Shown piece after piece: positions 37,612-49,304 of a stretch of 64,000 nucleotides of DNA. The notes beneath the pieces are model-generated. The model did no database searches. It was not told where the DNA came from and saw nothing but the letters and a program-made list of their open reading frames with translations. A program made the position numbers and the translations under genes. Within the stretch, counting starts at the first letter, position 1; every line of letters begins with the position of its first letter. The stretch is from Sweltsa coloradensis (lineage: Eukaryota > Arthropoda > Insecta > Plecoptera > Chloroperlidae), in NCBI GenBank assembly GCA_024449915.1, contig JAMZAV010005024.1:1-64000 (forward strand). Direction: 5' to 3'.

Positions 37612-37833
37612 TAGACACATGTAAATTAAACCGGAATGTTCGTAGATGATACTGCACTGTGTATTATAGTCCGTAGACACATGTAAATTGAAACGAGAAT
37701 GTCGCAGATGATACTGCACAGTGATATTATAGTCCGAGACACATGTAAATTGATACGAAAATGTTCGTAGATGATACGCCCAGTGATATTATAGTCCGTA
37801 GACACATGTTTATTTAAAGGGGAATGTTCCTAG
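37612..37833 (+). repeat. 64-bp satellite array, block 3
   Basis: About three and a half copies of the 64-bp unit follow directly on the LINE tail, as expected if the LINE had inserted in the array. The block ends at an irregular junction into a copied LTR fragment. Confidence 0.88.
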
Positions 37834-38312
37834 AGAAAAAAAACCACTTAAAAATACTGCGTAGCAGCTACCGGAATCAGAAAAACATGTTATTTCGCTA
37901 GTAACAGTCAACCGAACAATAATCGCCGACTAGTGGCATCTGACGACTTACGATGCGCTCAAAGCTATACACTCTGTCCAGACCTCGTCTCCAAACAATA
38001 TGATTTCTATTCCCCAAATTCCTTAAAAACCCAATTACCTGAAGGGCAATACGCCTCTGCGTTGAAAATTTTAGACTGAAATTAGTTTCTAAATACTTCC
38101 AAGCCTTGAGTTTCGTTCGAGAAAAATTCATTATTATTATTTTATTATTAATATTGAGTTGTCTAATTAATGAAGCTGGCTTTTGCATGGCATGTAATTA
38201 AGAATATGATTGTTTAATAATTGGAGTTAAACTTGAGAGCAAATTTTAGTATGCAAATTTTGAATAAAAAATAAAAGGGTTTGGAAGCAGCCTACGCTAC
38301 CCTAACATCACA
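37834..38312 (-). repeat. Copy of the Gypsy LTR end (from LTR 3)
   Basis: This matches 33954-34431, the last ~478 bp of LTR 3, and ends in the same ATCACA followed by GTCTGTCTAAGG. It has no internal Gypsy sequence on its left, only satellite. It is the leading edge of a duplicated block, not an independent insertion. Confidence 0.88.
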
Positions 38313-41300
38313 GTCTGTCTAAGGACATTTTGTCATCGACCATAGGTTCATTTGTTATTTTCCACCAAAATATTCAACACTAAATGCTCACAAAATTGCA
38401 GAGATAGACCAGTTGTTTGTTAAAGCGCTGAGAAAAAGTGAATCACTTGACATTCTTACATTTTCTGAACATCATTTAAATCACGTTTGCAATTGAACGG
38501 ACTAAAATTCCAAATTACTTTTGCATTGCACCCTCTTGCAGACAACATAGAAGGGTGGTGGTACAGCAATATTGTGGATTGTAAAGGGGAAAGTGTTACA
38601 AGGCTAGAGATGACATTTCAATGAAAACGATGAAGTGTTTGAATGTTGCAGTGCTGAAGTGTTTAAAAACACGAGTTCAGCTTTATTGTGTTGTGTGTAT
38701 ACGGCCACCTAGCGGTGATGTAGATTTATTTTGGTTAAGTTTGAAGAAATTATCACTAAACTTTTTCGAGAAAAATATAAAAGTGGTAATTGCGGGTGAT
38801 TTTAATATAAAACTTTATGGTTGATAATGGGGCCTCTCGTAATCTAAAGCAGCTTCTACTTAAATTTTAATTTAGCAACTACAATTACTAAAATACTAGA
38901 ATTGACCCAGTTCATTTTACGGAATCTACCATGAAAAATATTTTAACGAATATTAATAATGATTATAAGGTTTTAGTGTTAAGAAATGGTTTCTCAGACC
39001 ATTTTGGACAAAAAAATTATAATAAGTGTTATCACACTTCCGTGCATGGTAAAATATGTGAAGAAACGAATCATTAATGATAGGAACATACAAATGCTTT
39101 CAACTGAAGTAAAACATATGGATTGGGGAGTAACGTTTACAATTCTGACTCCCCAAATTTAAAATATCAGGTATTAATAGGAGAAACATTATATGCGTTC
39201 AACAAGCATTGCCCAATAAAGCAAATCAAAATAACCCAAATTTTAAAAATCAAATTGGATAACAAAAGGTATACGAATTTCCCTAGTAAAGAAAAACGTT
39301 TCCTGTATGGATAGAAGAATCACTTTAAAAAAAATTTTATTTTTAAATAATTATTATCGTTCATATTGTCGTGTTTATAAAACAAACTATTGCGCACGCT
39401 AAAGCAATGTATTTTAGGTGTAAAATCGAGTCGGCGGTAAACAAATCGAAAGAGTTTTGGGAAATGTTGTGAATTATATGATCAGTCCCAAAAAGTAAAA
39501 ATAAACGAATCAACAGAAAACATTACCTTAAATTACGACAATAAATGTATTTCCGATGCAGGACTCTATTGTTAGCAATTCAAGAGTTTTTCGCAAACAT
39601 TGCATCAAAGAAGTGGGTGACAAACCGTTCACTTATGAATATATGAAATATCTATATAATTTAAAACGTCAATAACACCAACTATGTTCCTTATCCGACA
39701 AATGAGGAAAAAGTAAGTGTCATTAAAAAAATCTTTAAAAAACACTTCGGCGTGTGGCCACGATGAGTTACCAAGTAAAGTTATTAAAGCTTGTTCAAAT
39801 CTTTAACTAAACCATTAGTTAATATAATTAATTCGTGTTCGAAACGGGCACGTTTATAGATGACCTTAAAAATCTAAAGTTATTCCTTTGCATAAGAAAA
39901 ATGACAAGAAAGTAGTGGATAATTACAGGCCAATATCCCTTCTACCAGTTATATCTTAAGTATTTGAGAAATTAATGTTTAAACGGCTAGAGAATTTTTT
40001 TGTCACTAGTAAGCTGTTATCAGCACATCAAAAGGGGTTTCAAAAATGCAAATCCACTCACACCAAAATTTTATCGCTTCTTGTCAACAATTTTTGCCGA
40101 GATTAATAAAGGTTCGTCGTCATTAGGGATATTTTGCGATTTGTCGAAGGCTTTCGACTGTGTAAATCATGCCCATGCTTTAAAATAAACTGGAATTTTA
40201 TGGCGTCCGGGGTAATGCATTAAATCTTTTCAAGTTCGTATCTTTCAAACGGCTACAATTTGTTGAGTCAACTTCAATTGTTATGGGTGTGGAGGAAAGG
40301 GTTTTAAATCAAGCCCTAAGCCAATAAGTGGGGAGTTCCCCAAGGTTCGATTTGGGACCTTTATTGTTTTTAATTTTTGTAAATGATTTGCCTGGAATGT
40401 GACGGGTGTTGAACTTTTTGCAGACGATACGAGTATTCTTGTCAAATATTCTGGATTTGGTTCTCTTAAAGAGCAGGCTGAAGCTCAGTTTGAAAAGTGT
40501 TCTAGATGGTTTGAAGATAATAATCTTGTGTTAAATGAAGCTAAAACTAATTTCATACAATTTCATACTATACAAAGTAGTAAATCTGTCGCTAAGGTCG
40601 ACAGTTATCAAATCTTACAAAGGCACTCATTTATTAAGAGCGGAGGCAACCAACTCTTTGGGATTGACTCTTGACCAGCACCATCGTGGAAAATCGCACA
40701 TTGAAATCCTCTCCCGAAAAACTTAGTCTGCTTGTTATGCAGTCAGAGTGGTGCGTGCCCGGGTCAGACCTTGATACAGCTAGATTAGTGTATTTTCGAA
40801 TTTGAATCAAGAATGTCGTATGGAATTGAGTTTTGGGGGGCCTCTTCAATTGGAAATCAAATATTTACCATACAAAAGCGTGCAATAAGAATTTTGGCAG
40901 AGCTGTAAGGGACCAGCATGCAAAACCTTTATTTATTCAATTAAATGTTGACTTTTAGAGCTATAACATACTACAATCAATCTTAAGAGTAGAATTTAAT
41001 TTGTAGGACTATCCCAAACACGATTGAATTCACAGCCATGACACAAGAAGTACGATCTCTATCAAGACAAAAAAATCTCAATTAAATTCTGACTTCATCA
41101 ATATAAATTGTATAATAAAATACCAACTTCTAAAAAAAGATATCACAGATTACGTTCCTTTAAAGTAGCTTAAAATCATTTCTTATCGCTAAAGCCTACT
41201 ATAGAATTAATGAATATTTAATGGATAAGTTTTGATTCATAACCACTTAGTAATATTATTATTTATATGTGTAAGAAGCTTGTTTTTTTGTTACTTTTTA

Positions 41301-41473
41301 AAGTTGTTTTGTATTGTTTTAAAGTTTGTTTAATTTATTTGTTGATGTTAAATTGACTGATCATTCATATGCCTTTAAATAGGCTCCACTATAATTTTGA
41401 TTTTGTAATAATTTTTTTGATATGTTATGATTGTAAGATTGTGGATGAATAAATGAAAATAAAATGAAATGAA
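38313..41473 (+). pseudogene. LINE ORF2, copy B (duplicate of copy A)
   Basis: Copy B repeats copy A from the same first base to the same tail. Because small indels differ, some motifs read better here: the endonuclease motif GFSDHFGQ (about 38990) and the RT box ELFADDTSILVKY (about 40410) are in a clean frame, whereas copy A has an extra base at the first. Elsewhere copy B has more homopolymer indels. The two copies are complementary views of one LINE rather than two independent insertions. Confidence 0.88.
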
Positions 41474-42162
41474 AATAGACACATGTAAATTAAACCGAGA
41501 ATGTTCGTAGATGATAGCACTGTGTATTATAGTCCGTAGACACATGTAAATTGAAACGAGAATGTTCGTAGATGATACTGCACTGTGATATTATAGTCCG
41601 TAGACACATGTCAATTGATACGAGAATGTTCGTAGATGATACTGCACTGTGATATTAGGGCCCCATAGACCCAGTTATTGATACGAGAATGTTCGTTGAT
41701 GATACTGCACTGCGAATTATGGTCCGTAGACACATGAAAATTTGATACGAGAATGTTCGTAGATGATACTCCCACAGTGATATTTTGAAAGTCCGACGCC
41801 CACATGTAAAGGGAAATACGAGAATGTTCGTAGATGAAAATGCACAGTGATATTAATCCGTAGCCCACATGTAAATTGTACGAAATGTTTGTAGAGATAC
41901 TGCACTGTGATATTATGGCCCGTAGACACATGTTAATTGAAATGGAAATGTTCGTAGATGATACTGCACTGCGATATTATAATCCATGGGACACATGTAA
42001 ATTAAACCGAGAATGTTCGTAGATGATATGCACTGTGATATTATAGTCCGAGACACATGTAAATTGATACGAGATGTTCGTAGATGATACTGCCCCAGTG
42101 ATATTATGGTTCGTAGACCATGTAAATTGAAACAAGAATGTTCGTAGATGATACGCATTGTG
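41474..42162 (+). repeat. 64-bp satellite array, block 4
   Basis: About ten to eleven copies of the 64-bp unit, many with missing or altered bases. Minus-strand frames here are repeat read-through. The array changes abruptly into the 195-bp repeat at about 42163. Confidence 0.88.
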
Positions 42163-42715
42163 AACGAAAACGATTTTAATCAATGTGTCATGGAAATGAC
42201 TTCCCAAAGAAATCAAATGATCTAAAAAAGGTGTCCTGAAGATATCACTAGACAATGCAGAAACATAAATCATTAAAAATGTCATTAGGGACGTCGGAAT
42301 GACATCTCTTGGAAGTCTTTAAATAATTGAAAACGAAAACGACTTATTCAATGTGTCATGAAATGACTTCCTAAAGAAATCATTAGGGGAAACAGTATAT
42401 TGTGCCCACTCAATGATCTCAAAATGGTATCCTAAAGATACACTAGACAATGCAGAAACACAAATAATTTTAAAAATGTCATTATGACGTCGGTATGACA
42501 TCTCTTGGAGTCTAAAAAATTATTGCAAACGAAAACGACGTTATCAATGTGCATGAAATGACTGACCAAAGAAATCATTAGTGTAACAGTATATTGTACC
42601 ATTAGTGATCTACAAATGGTATCCTGAAGATATCACCAAACAATGCAGGGAAAAATAAAATATTTTTAAAATCTCATTATGACGTCGGAATGACATCTTG
42701 TGACATTTCACTTAC
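42163..42715 (+). repeat. About 195-bp tandem repeat, three copies
   Basis: The word AACGAAAACGA recurs at 42163, 42332 and 42528. Each unit also holds AATGTGTCATGAAATGACTT, a GATATCACTAGACAATGCAG block and ATGACGTCGGAATGACATCT. The first copy lacks about 27 bp that the others have. Confidence 0.85.
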
Positions 42716-45550
42716 TCTCCTTGCCTCGGCTAGCTCAACGTCGGCTGGAGGTACACGATATGATGTTGATTTAAATTGATGAAAATTTAAAAAAAAATTT
42801 TTGTTGTACTATAAGGATAATTAAAATTAGGTGAATGTTGTAGAGCTGGGAAAATAGGTGATTAAAAAGATAAAGATTACTTACAAAATAGTGAGATTAT
42901 ATTGAAAAATTTAAAAAAATAAACAAAAATGACAATTAAAATACAGTAATAAAAAAAATGAATATGACAGGTACCGGTTAAATATAATCCCTATATGGCC
43001 ATATAAGAAATTAAATAACGATACCTGTTTAGAAGTTCTTGAAGTTGAAGTAATGGGGGGGTGATGTTTTTGGGGGGTGAAGTAGATGATCCGGTAGCGG
43101 TATGTATCGTGAAGACCAGGACTGACGGCTTCCTCCGTTTCAGATGGCTGTCGGCACTTATTAGTGGACTTTGGTGTCAGTGGGTGTCGGTGTCAGTGTC
43201 AGTGATGTGATGTTTTGATGAATCCCGGAAACATTTTAATTTCCCGCATACTAATAAATTTAGCACTCTCTCTTTAATCTTAAACACCCCCCACTCACTT
43301 CAATATAAACTTTTAAACATTACGCCCCAGAACTCCGTCAGTCCCTAGTACACAACACAACCGTCCTCCCAGAACTTGACCATGTCACGGGCTACCACTC
43401 TCACAGAAGTCCATATCACTACCACCACTCTCCCAGAAGTAGCCAAAGTTCGTCCCAAGACTTTATTCCTTCTTCCAAGACTTAGTATACTAGCCAATCA
43501 GAGTATTGTATAAAAATTACGTCATACACAAAATTAACCAATTAGCATCTTATAGGGGTGTTTTAGGAACGCCCAAATTGGCCTTGAGCTCCCCTCGCAA
43601 GCTGACTTTAAATAGTTTTCTGTATCTGTTTTTATTGAAATTTATAGGCAATTTTAGGAAAAAAATAGAATAAACATTGTAACATTTTAAAAGCTAACCT
43701 TGGAAGAGGACGACACTTGATATTTTTTATATTAAAAAATAGACAAAGTCCAGATCAAGCCTGCAGGTTGTGAAAGGAACTAAATAAAAAAACACCCTTT
43801 AGACGGTGTGAGAACTGAAACTTTTCTTAGAAGACATCAGTCCCTTTCCCGACCCAGCCTGCCCTTTGGCGACCTTTAGGGTTTTGAGTTACTTGAAAAC
43901 TGAGATAAATCTGTCCAAGCCTCGTCTGCAAGATCTGTACTATGTTTCTAAAATTACTTAAAATTCTAAAGTGCAAGATTGAGAGTAACCTATAAAATAG
44001 ACCTGTGTCTGAAGGACACTTAAAAATACACATTAAAAATAAGAGGGCAGGACCATATCGTCTCAATACCCCTCGGATAAAGTTAAATAATACTTGGATT
44101 ATTTAATTTTATTCATATTAAAAGAATATAAAATAAAAATCTTAAATATAGAAAAAATGATTACAATGAAGCTAAATTGAAAAAAATTGGGACATATAAA
44201 ACCAAAAATCTAAAATTATTCCAAAAGTTGGACAGCAATTACACAATTTAAACTTTTAGTTACACGCCTTAGCGTGAACTAAAATATACCTCATCTGCTT
44301 CCGTACACTGCCCCTAAACACCAAGGATACGGGAGAAGCCCTCACAAAAAATGTAAACATACATCCTCTGACCCCTCTTGGTCTGGGTTTCTCACCCCAA
44401 CAGAAGATTTAGAGAGACCTGTTTCCCCATTCTTTTTATGACCTACTTTCCTTTTCTTTGCACAGTGAGCAAAATCCCAGGAAACGTTCTGCATGAGTTT
44501 ACTAAAAATTTTTTAAAAACAATATCAAATGATTGGATTTTACAAATGACAAAAAGAAAGTTATATTACAGCTGATGATTTAAAAGATGACATTCGCAAT
44601 TATATTTAATTATTACAAACCCCAATGTTGGCTTCTACATCCCCCTTTAGTAGGGCTATGGGAAATACTGTGTGACAACATACAAAATGCGCCTATGCTA
44701 TTACTAACAGCACCCCAGAATCACGAACAATTACATTTACTCAGATCGGCCTCCAACCGCTGAGTACAAGGAAAAGATCCTGTGTGCAAAAAAACACACC
44801 ACAAACATGGGGGCACACCACATAATTAGTTTACCACACAACAGTACATCCAATTAATTTTCCCAAAAGAATTTAAAATGCAATACCATAAAATAGTATG
44901 CACTAGGACTTTCTGGACAACATAGTTTACCAATATCAACCACATGAATGCCTCATTAATCATCTTAACAAACTATTACCAACCATGTCACTTGGACACA
45001 CAGCTCACACACAGCTTTTAATAACAAATGAAATTATTTAATACTACCAAACTAAATAATTTATTTACTTATTTTCGCCTACTCAGTAATAGTAAATTTC
45101 CTTAACGTAAACGACCCTTACATATAAGTTTACGGTACTATTTTCCCAAACAACATCTGGGCCGGATCCACAGAAGGGGAGAATGTAAAAATGGGGGTTT
45201 TGTTGGTGGTTTGTGTGCTCATTCCCCGATCAAAACCACCAGATTCGTATCCACAAAAGGAGGTAATTGAATTTGGGGGTTTCCGAATCCCCAAAAGATT
45301 CTCCCTGCTCATTAGCAGGGAGATTTGTGGGGGTTGAAAAAAAAAATGGCGGCAGATGTTCCATTTCAGCATTTAATTTGCGCTTTATTATTAAAATACC
45401 AGTTTACATAATACTATCATTAAAATCTGAAAATTGAATGTAGTAGCTTCAGTTTATATATCGGTTGTAATAACTTTGAAGTTTTGTCTTTCCCGCGAAA
45501 CATGATAAAACTCCGCCCACATCCAGCTTACCTCTCGAGAGCACCGTGAC
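42716..45550. other. No gene recognised
   Basis: AT-rich sequence with poly-A/T tracts, short G runs near 43055-43080 and a small direct repeat (AGAAGTCC/AGAAGTAGCC) near 43410-43440. A short coding-like patch before a GTAAGT-type donor occurs on the minus strand at about 42717-42755 but is too short to call. Confidence 0.45.
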
Positions 45551-45571
45551 GTGACGAGAAGTGCAAGGACG

Positions 45572-45998
45572 ATGTTTGGTGCCGCGGCTGCGGTGTATGT
45601 GCAAGAAAATGGACAAGAAAATGTAATTGTAGGGCCAGAACGAGTGTTTCGTGATAGACTGGATCCTCTGAATGTGTCTGACAATATTATTATTATTATT
45701 ATTATTATATTATATTATATTATCGGTTTCCGAGACAAACTATCCTCGAACTTTGTGAACGCCTCGAGCCTGTCTTGGGAAGGGCAACGGCAAGATCTCA
45801 TGCCTTGCCTATTCATACACAAGTTCTGATTTCACTACGATTGAACATTCCAAAATGTTATTGGGGATGTGGCTGGAGTAAGCCAATCGAGTTGCTCCAG
45901 GGTTTTAAAGAAGTTCTGCGATGCAATCGTGGAGTTCGCCGACGAAACAATTGTGTTTCCCCTAAGAGATGCTGGCCTTCTAGCAACAATAAAAGCCG
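45572..45998 (+). pseudogene. Harbinger transposase exon 1 (damaged)
   Basis: The start is the ATG at 45572 (MFGAAAAVYVQENGQ); an upstream in-frame Met exists at 45551. Family signatures are RVFRDRLDPLN, RFPRQTILELCERLEP, GRATARSHALPI and, after a small deletion near 45845 that removes part of the LRFxATGxFQ element, NVIGDVAGVSQSSCSRVL, the helix-turn-helix part. An ATT-rich microsatellite (45684-45723) replaces several codons between DRLDPLNVSDN and RFPRQT. The exon ends AAAGCCG at a GTAAGA donor, leaving one base for the next codon. Confidence 0.83.
45684..45723 (+). repeat. ATT/ATATT microsatellite within exon 1
   Basis: About 40 bp of ATT and ATATT units interrupt coding sequence. The inverted partial copy at 60888-61022 has instead a 17-bp non-repetitive segment at this place that keeps the reading frame. 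Confidence 0.9.
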
Positions 45999-46023
45999 GT
46001 AAGACCCAAGACTTTGTGTACAA

Positions 46024-46330
46024 TATCCCTCCCTAGACCCTAGGGCCTAGGCTAGCCTAGCACTTTTCCCCATACCTAAGCCTAGCCTAGCTCGACTGGC
46101 CTCTAGGGCCTAGTAGGCCTAGGCCTAGGCCTAGGCCTAGCCTACAAGGTTAGCCCCAGGCTATTGCCCAAGCAACGAGCGAGGCCAGGCCCAGCCTAGG
46201 TCTAGGGCTTTGTGCACGGCTAGTAAGCCTAGCCCTAGGCCTAGGCCTAGCCTACTAGGCCTAGACCTAGGTCTACATGTGATGAAGTAAACTCAAGCCT
46301 AGGCCTAGCCTAGCCCTAAGGTTCAATGCC
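46024..46330. repeat. AGGCCT/CCTAGG hexamer-rich field
   Basis: Intron 1 contains dense runs of CCTAGG and AGGCCT, both palindromes, with up to four units in a row near 46115-46140. Related single words (AGGCCTA) are scattered through 45.9-49.6 kb and further right, but are rare in the retroelement block to the left. Confidence 0.8.
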
Positions 46331-46334
46331 TAAG

Positions 46335-46550
46335 GGCACTTCTGTACGTGGCGGGTCCCAACATTTTTTTTTCAATGAAAACATACACACCCGAAATCCT
46401 TTCCGTTACAAAACTACTTTCGTTAGGTTAGCCGAACGTTCCGCTGGCTACAGTGCGCCGCGCTAGTTCTAGGATATAATCGATAAGAGCACACCCAAAA
46501 TCCTTTCCGTTAGTGTATAAAAGTTGGGACCCGCCAAGTACAGAAGTACC
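46335..46550. mobile_element. 216-bp MITE with 28-bp inverted repeats
   Basis: The left end GGCACTTCTGTACGTGGCGG and the complement of the right end (GGTACTTCTGTACTTGGCGG) match at 18 of 20, and the match continues for about 8 more bases (GTCCCAAC). No protein is encoded. The target duplication could not be settled from the flanks. Confidence 0.75.
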
Positions 46551-46554
46551 AGCA

Positions 46555-46981
46555 TAAAGGCCGATGCACAATTGCCCGGTAACGATAACGGGAAGAAAGT
46601 TGAATCACACGTTAACTTACGACACGATGCACAATAAAGCTTCCCGTTGCCGGTCGTTCCCGTATCCCGGCAACGACAACGGGAACATCACCAAGTTTTA
46701 ACTTTCCGTAACGTTCCCGTTCCGTATGTTACCGGAACCAATTGGAATCAAGATGTGCACGGCCTTAAACTATTTTATCAGCTGATTGATGGTTTATACT
46801 CGAGTAATATGCGAAATAAATTAAATAAACATGCGCGGAATACAAAATTACAAAATATAATTAACACACTTATTATTTGATTTGTTCCCGTCGGCTTGCT
46901 TCACGGGCTGTTGTGCATCGAAGCCCTTATCGTTAGCGTCTTCCCTGTTCTCGTAACCGGGCAATTGTGCATCGGCCTTAA
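46555..46981. mobile_element. Harbinger-type MITE with TAA duplication
   Basis: The element (46558-46978, 421 bp) has inverted ends AGGCCGATGCACAATTGCCC and its complement, extending to about 28 bp with one mismatch. It is flanked by TAA on both sides (46555-46557 and 46979-46981). A 3-bp TWA duplication is the hallmark of PIF/Harbinger. It sits in intron 1 of a Harbinger transposase gene. Confidence 0.83.
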
Positions 46982-47727
46982 GCCTAGGGTCAATGTACAA
47001 TCTGCAATCAAAAAACTAAAAAAAATTAACATAAAATGGCCCGTTTAAGAATTTCAACCTAATTTTTTATCTAATGACAAAGCATAGACACTACAGGCAA
47101 ACATATTTGTTTTACCAAGGTGACTGTCAAATTGTACCCTATAAGTGTAAGTGCCTATTTACTGCAGAAATTCTTTGATTCAAATTTAAATCTGTTAGTA
47201 TTACCTAATAGGTCTAGGGCCTAGACTTAACCCTAGGCTATGGCTGGCTAGGCCAACCCCCTAGGCCTATGTTTGTTATGTAGGGCCTATGTATTACTTT
47301 AGGCCTAGGTCAATATCTATTCTATAAGTAATCAAATCAAATGTAAAAATAGTGTAGGCCTAGGCCCTACACTATTAAAGAGGTTTCAGTATTAGGCGTA
47401 CCTGAAACGGTAACCATAGGCCTAACGGCAAATTAAAAGTTGCCGATATTCCGGATGGGGATCCTTGATTGTGTACTACAAATAGTCTAGGCCTTGACTA
47501 ATCAATAGATGAATAAAACAATAGCCTACAATACAAACCCCTCTTGTAAGTTGCCTACCTATAATTTGGCCTAGATGCTCTGGGACCTGGTCAATTAATT
47601 ATTCACTACCATAACTGTGGTTCTTGGAAAGACTTGTGTAGCTCTAGCAGAGACTTTATTTGTGATATGTTTTGTCAACAGCATTATTTTTTTTTAATAC
47701 TGTACTGTTATTTTTTCTCAATTTCAG

Positions 47728-47997
47728 ACTTCTATGCATTTGCTAATTTTCCCAACGTCATCGGTGTCATTGACGGCACCCACATTTATATTAGAAGTCC
47801 AAGCGAAGATGAGCCCAACTATGTAAATAGACATGGAAAACATAGTATAAATGTACAGGCGATTTGTGATGCAAAACTTCGCATCATGAATACAGTTGTT
47901 CGGTGGCCGGGTTCAACCCACGACAGTTTTATCTGGCGCCACAGCAAGATGAAGCAGGAACTTGATACTGGTGTTGTTCCATCAGGTTGGCTTCTTG
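47728..47997 (+). CDS. Harbinger transposase exon 2 (DDE core, first and second D)
   Basis: A strong acceptor (TTTTTTCTCAATTTCAG) precedes the exon, and the split codon joins exon 1 in phase. The protein reads FANFPNVIGVIDGTHIYIRS, with the first catalytic D in IDGTH, then NVQAICDAKLRI and RWPGSTHDSFIW with the second D in STHDS. These match the HARBI1 nuclease. The exon is fully open, and its GTATGT donor leaves one base that pairs correctly with exon 3. Confidence 0.92.
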
Positions 47998-48223
47998 GTA
48001 TGTGAATAATATTTAATTACAATTTCTATTGCACATGTTGCATGCTCTTTTTTAAGTGTTCAAACTGGTCAATTAGGCCACAGTGTTCTTACCCAAATAG
48101 GCTGTAGGCTACTATAAGTAAGCATGTCCTTCGTAAAACCAGTTTCTATTTTTAACAGAATAGGTTAGACGTTAAATAAATAAATATCAACCCCTATAGG
48201 CCTAGACCTACATTTCTTACACA

Positions 48224-48890
48224 TATTGTATTGTATTGTATTTCTTTATTTCTGCTCATTCTAGCCATTTCGTTACATCACATTTATAGCATACAACTAC
48301 TACACAACATCAATTAAAATTACACTATCATACTAGGATTTTACATAATATTTATTTAGGCCTACTACTCAGCTACCTAACAATGCATACTTCATTTTCC
48401 CATATGTTCAACCTGCTTAGCACTACTTTATTAATACTTAGGCATTTCTAAAATCCTTTCTTACCTTACATTATTCTATAAATCTTGTAATTTAATCCAT
48501 TTTTTACATTTACTTTTAAACATGCCCAAACTATTTATTTATTTATTTGATTTCTGGGTAACATATCAAATTCCGTTACACCATTGTTAAAGACTGAGCC
48601 TAGCCATTTTTTACTTTTACAATTTGACCTCCATGATTTTCCTTCTTCTGCTCCCCTAGTATTTACATTATGTACCTTCCTCACATCAGTCATCTTGTCC
48701 TCCATATAATTTGGCATCATTCCTTTTTTAAGTTTATATATGAAAACTAATACTAACAATAATATATTTTCCTTCTCACTCAACCATTCCAAAGTATTAA
48801 GCATACTCTTTATAGGTGTTTCCCTTCCACATCTAATGATACATCTCAAAGCCTTATTCTCATAGGCATTTAACGTGCAGAGCAACTAAG
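48224..48890 (-). mobile_element. LINE 3' fragment in transposase intron 2
   Basis: A 116-residue minus-strand frame (48535-48885) aligns in pattern with the C-terminal region of the LINE at 12068-12625: ENKALRCIIRCGRETPI, then LEWLSEKENILLLVLVFIYK, PNYMEDKM and a final FDMLPRNQI. Its 3' side ends in repeated ATTGT units (48224-48241), a simple-repeat LINE tail in minus orientation. It is a dead, 5'-truncated copy. Confidence 0.8.
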
Positions 48891-49075
48891 AGGCTATAGT
48901 ACCCACTTTTATTTTTGGTTATTGGTCAAATGAGAACATTTTGAAGACAAACAGTTTAACATTAATTTGGCGTAGGGCCTACTTGTAGGCCTAAATAATG
49001 TAGCCTAGGCAAGGCTAACAATTGTTATTTTGCTAGAATTATAAGTTATTTCTTTATTCTTATTACCATTCATAG

Positions 49076-49304
49076 GTGACTCTGGATACCCCCTAGAAGT
49101 GCATTTGATGACACCTGTGCGAAATCCGGTAGGGGCCCAAGTCCAATACAACAACAGCCATATGGTGACCCGCAGTACCGTTGAGAGGTGCTTCGGAGTA
49201 TTAGAGAGCAGGTTCAGGTGCATCGATGAGAGCGGTGGTACTCTAATGTACACCCCCCAAAGGGCATGCAAAATCATCACCTCAGCATGCGTCCTCCATA
49301 ATTG
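49076..49304 (+). CDS. Harbinger transposase exon 3 (catalytic E)
   Basis: The acceptor TTACCATTCATAG leads into GDSGYPLEVHLMTPV, a hallmark of the family. The catalytic E lies in STVERCFGVLESRFRC, followed by TPQRACKIITSACVLHN. The frame is open throughout. A GTAAGT donor follows, leaving two bases of a codon. The next exon lies 6.3 kb away because a BEL/Pao element has inserted in the intron. Confidence 0.92.

Noticed and set aside
41611..42158. Minus-strand coding frames in the satellite
   Set aside because: They are the 64-bp unit read repeatedly with frame changes between units.
42717..42755. A short minus-strand exon before a GTAAGT donor
   Set aside because: The coding patch is under 40 bp with no supporting neighbour exon.
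45130..45372. Minus-strand frame of 80 residues
   Set aside because: Low-complexity and unlike any family I know; no splice or start context supports it.
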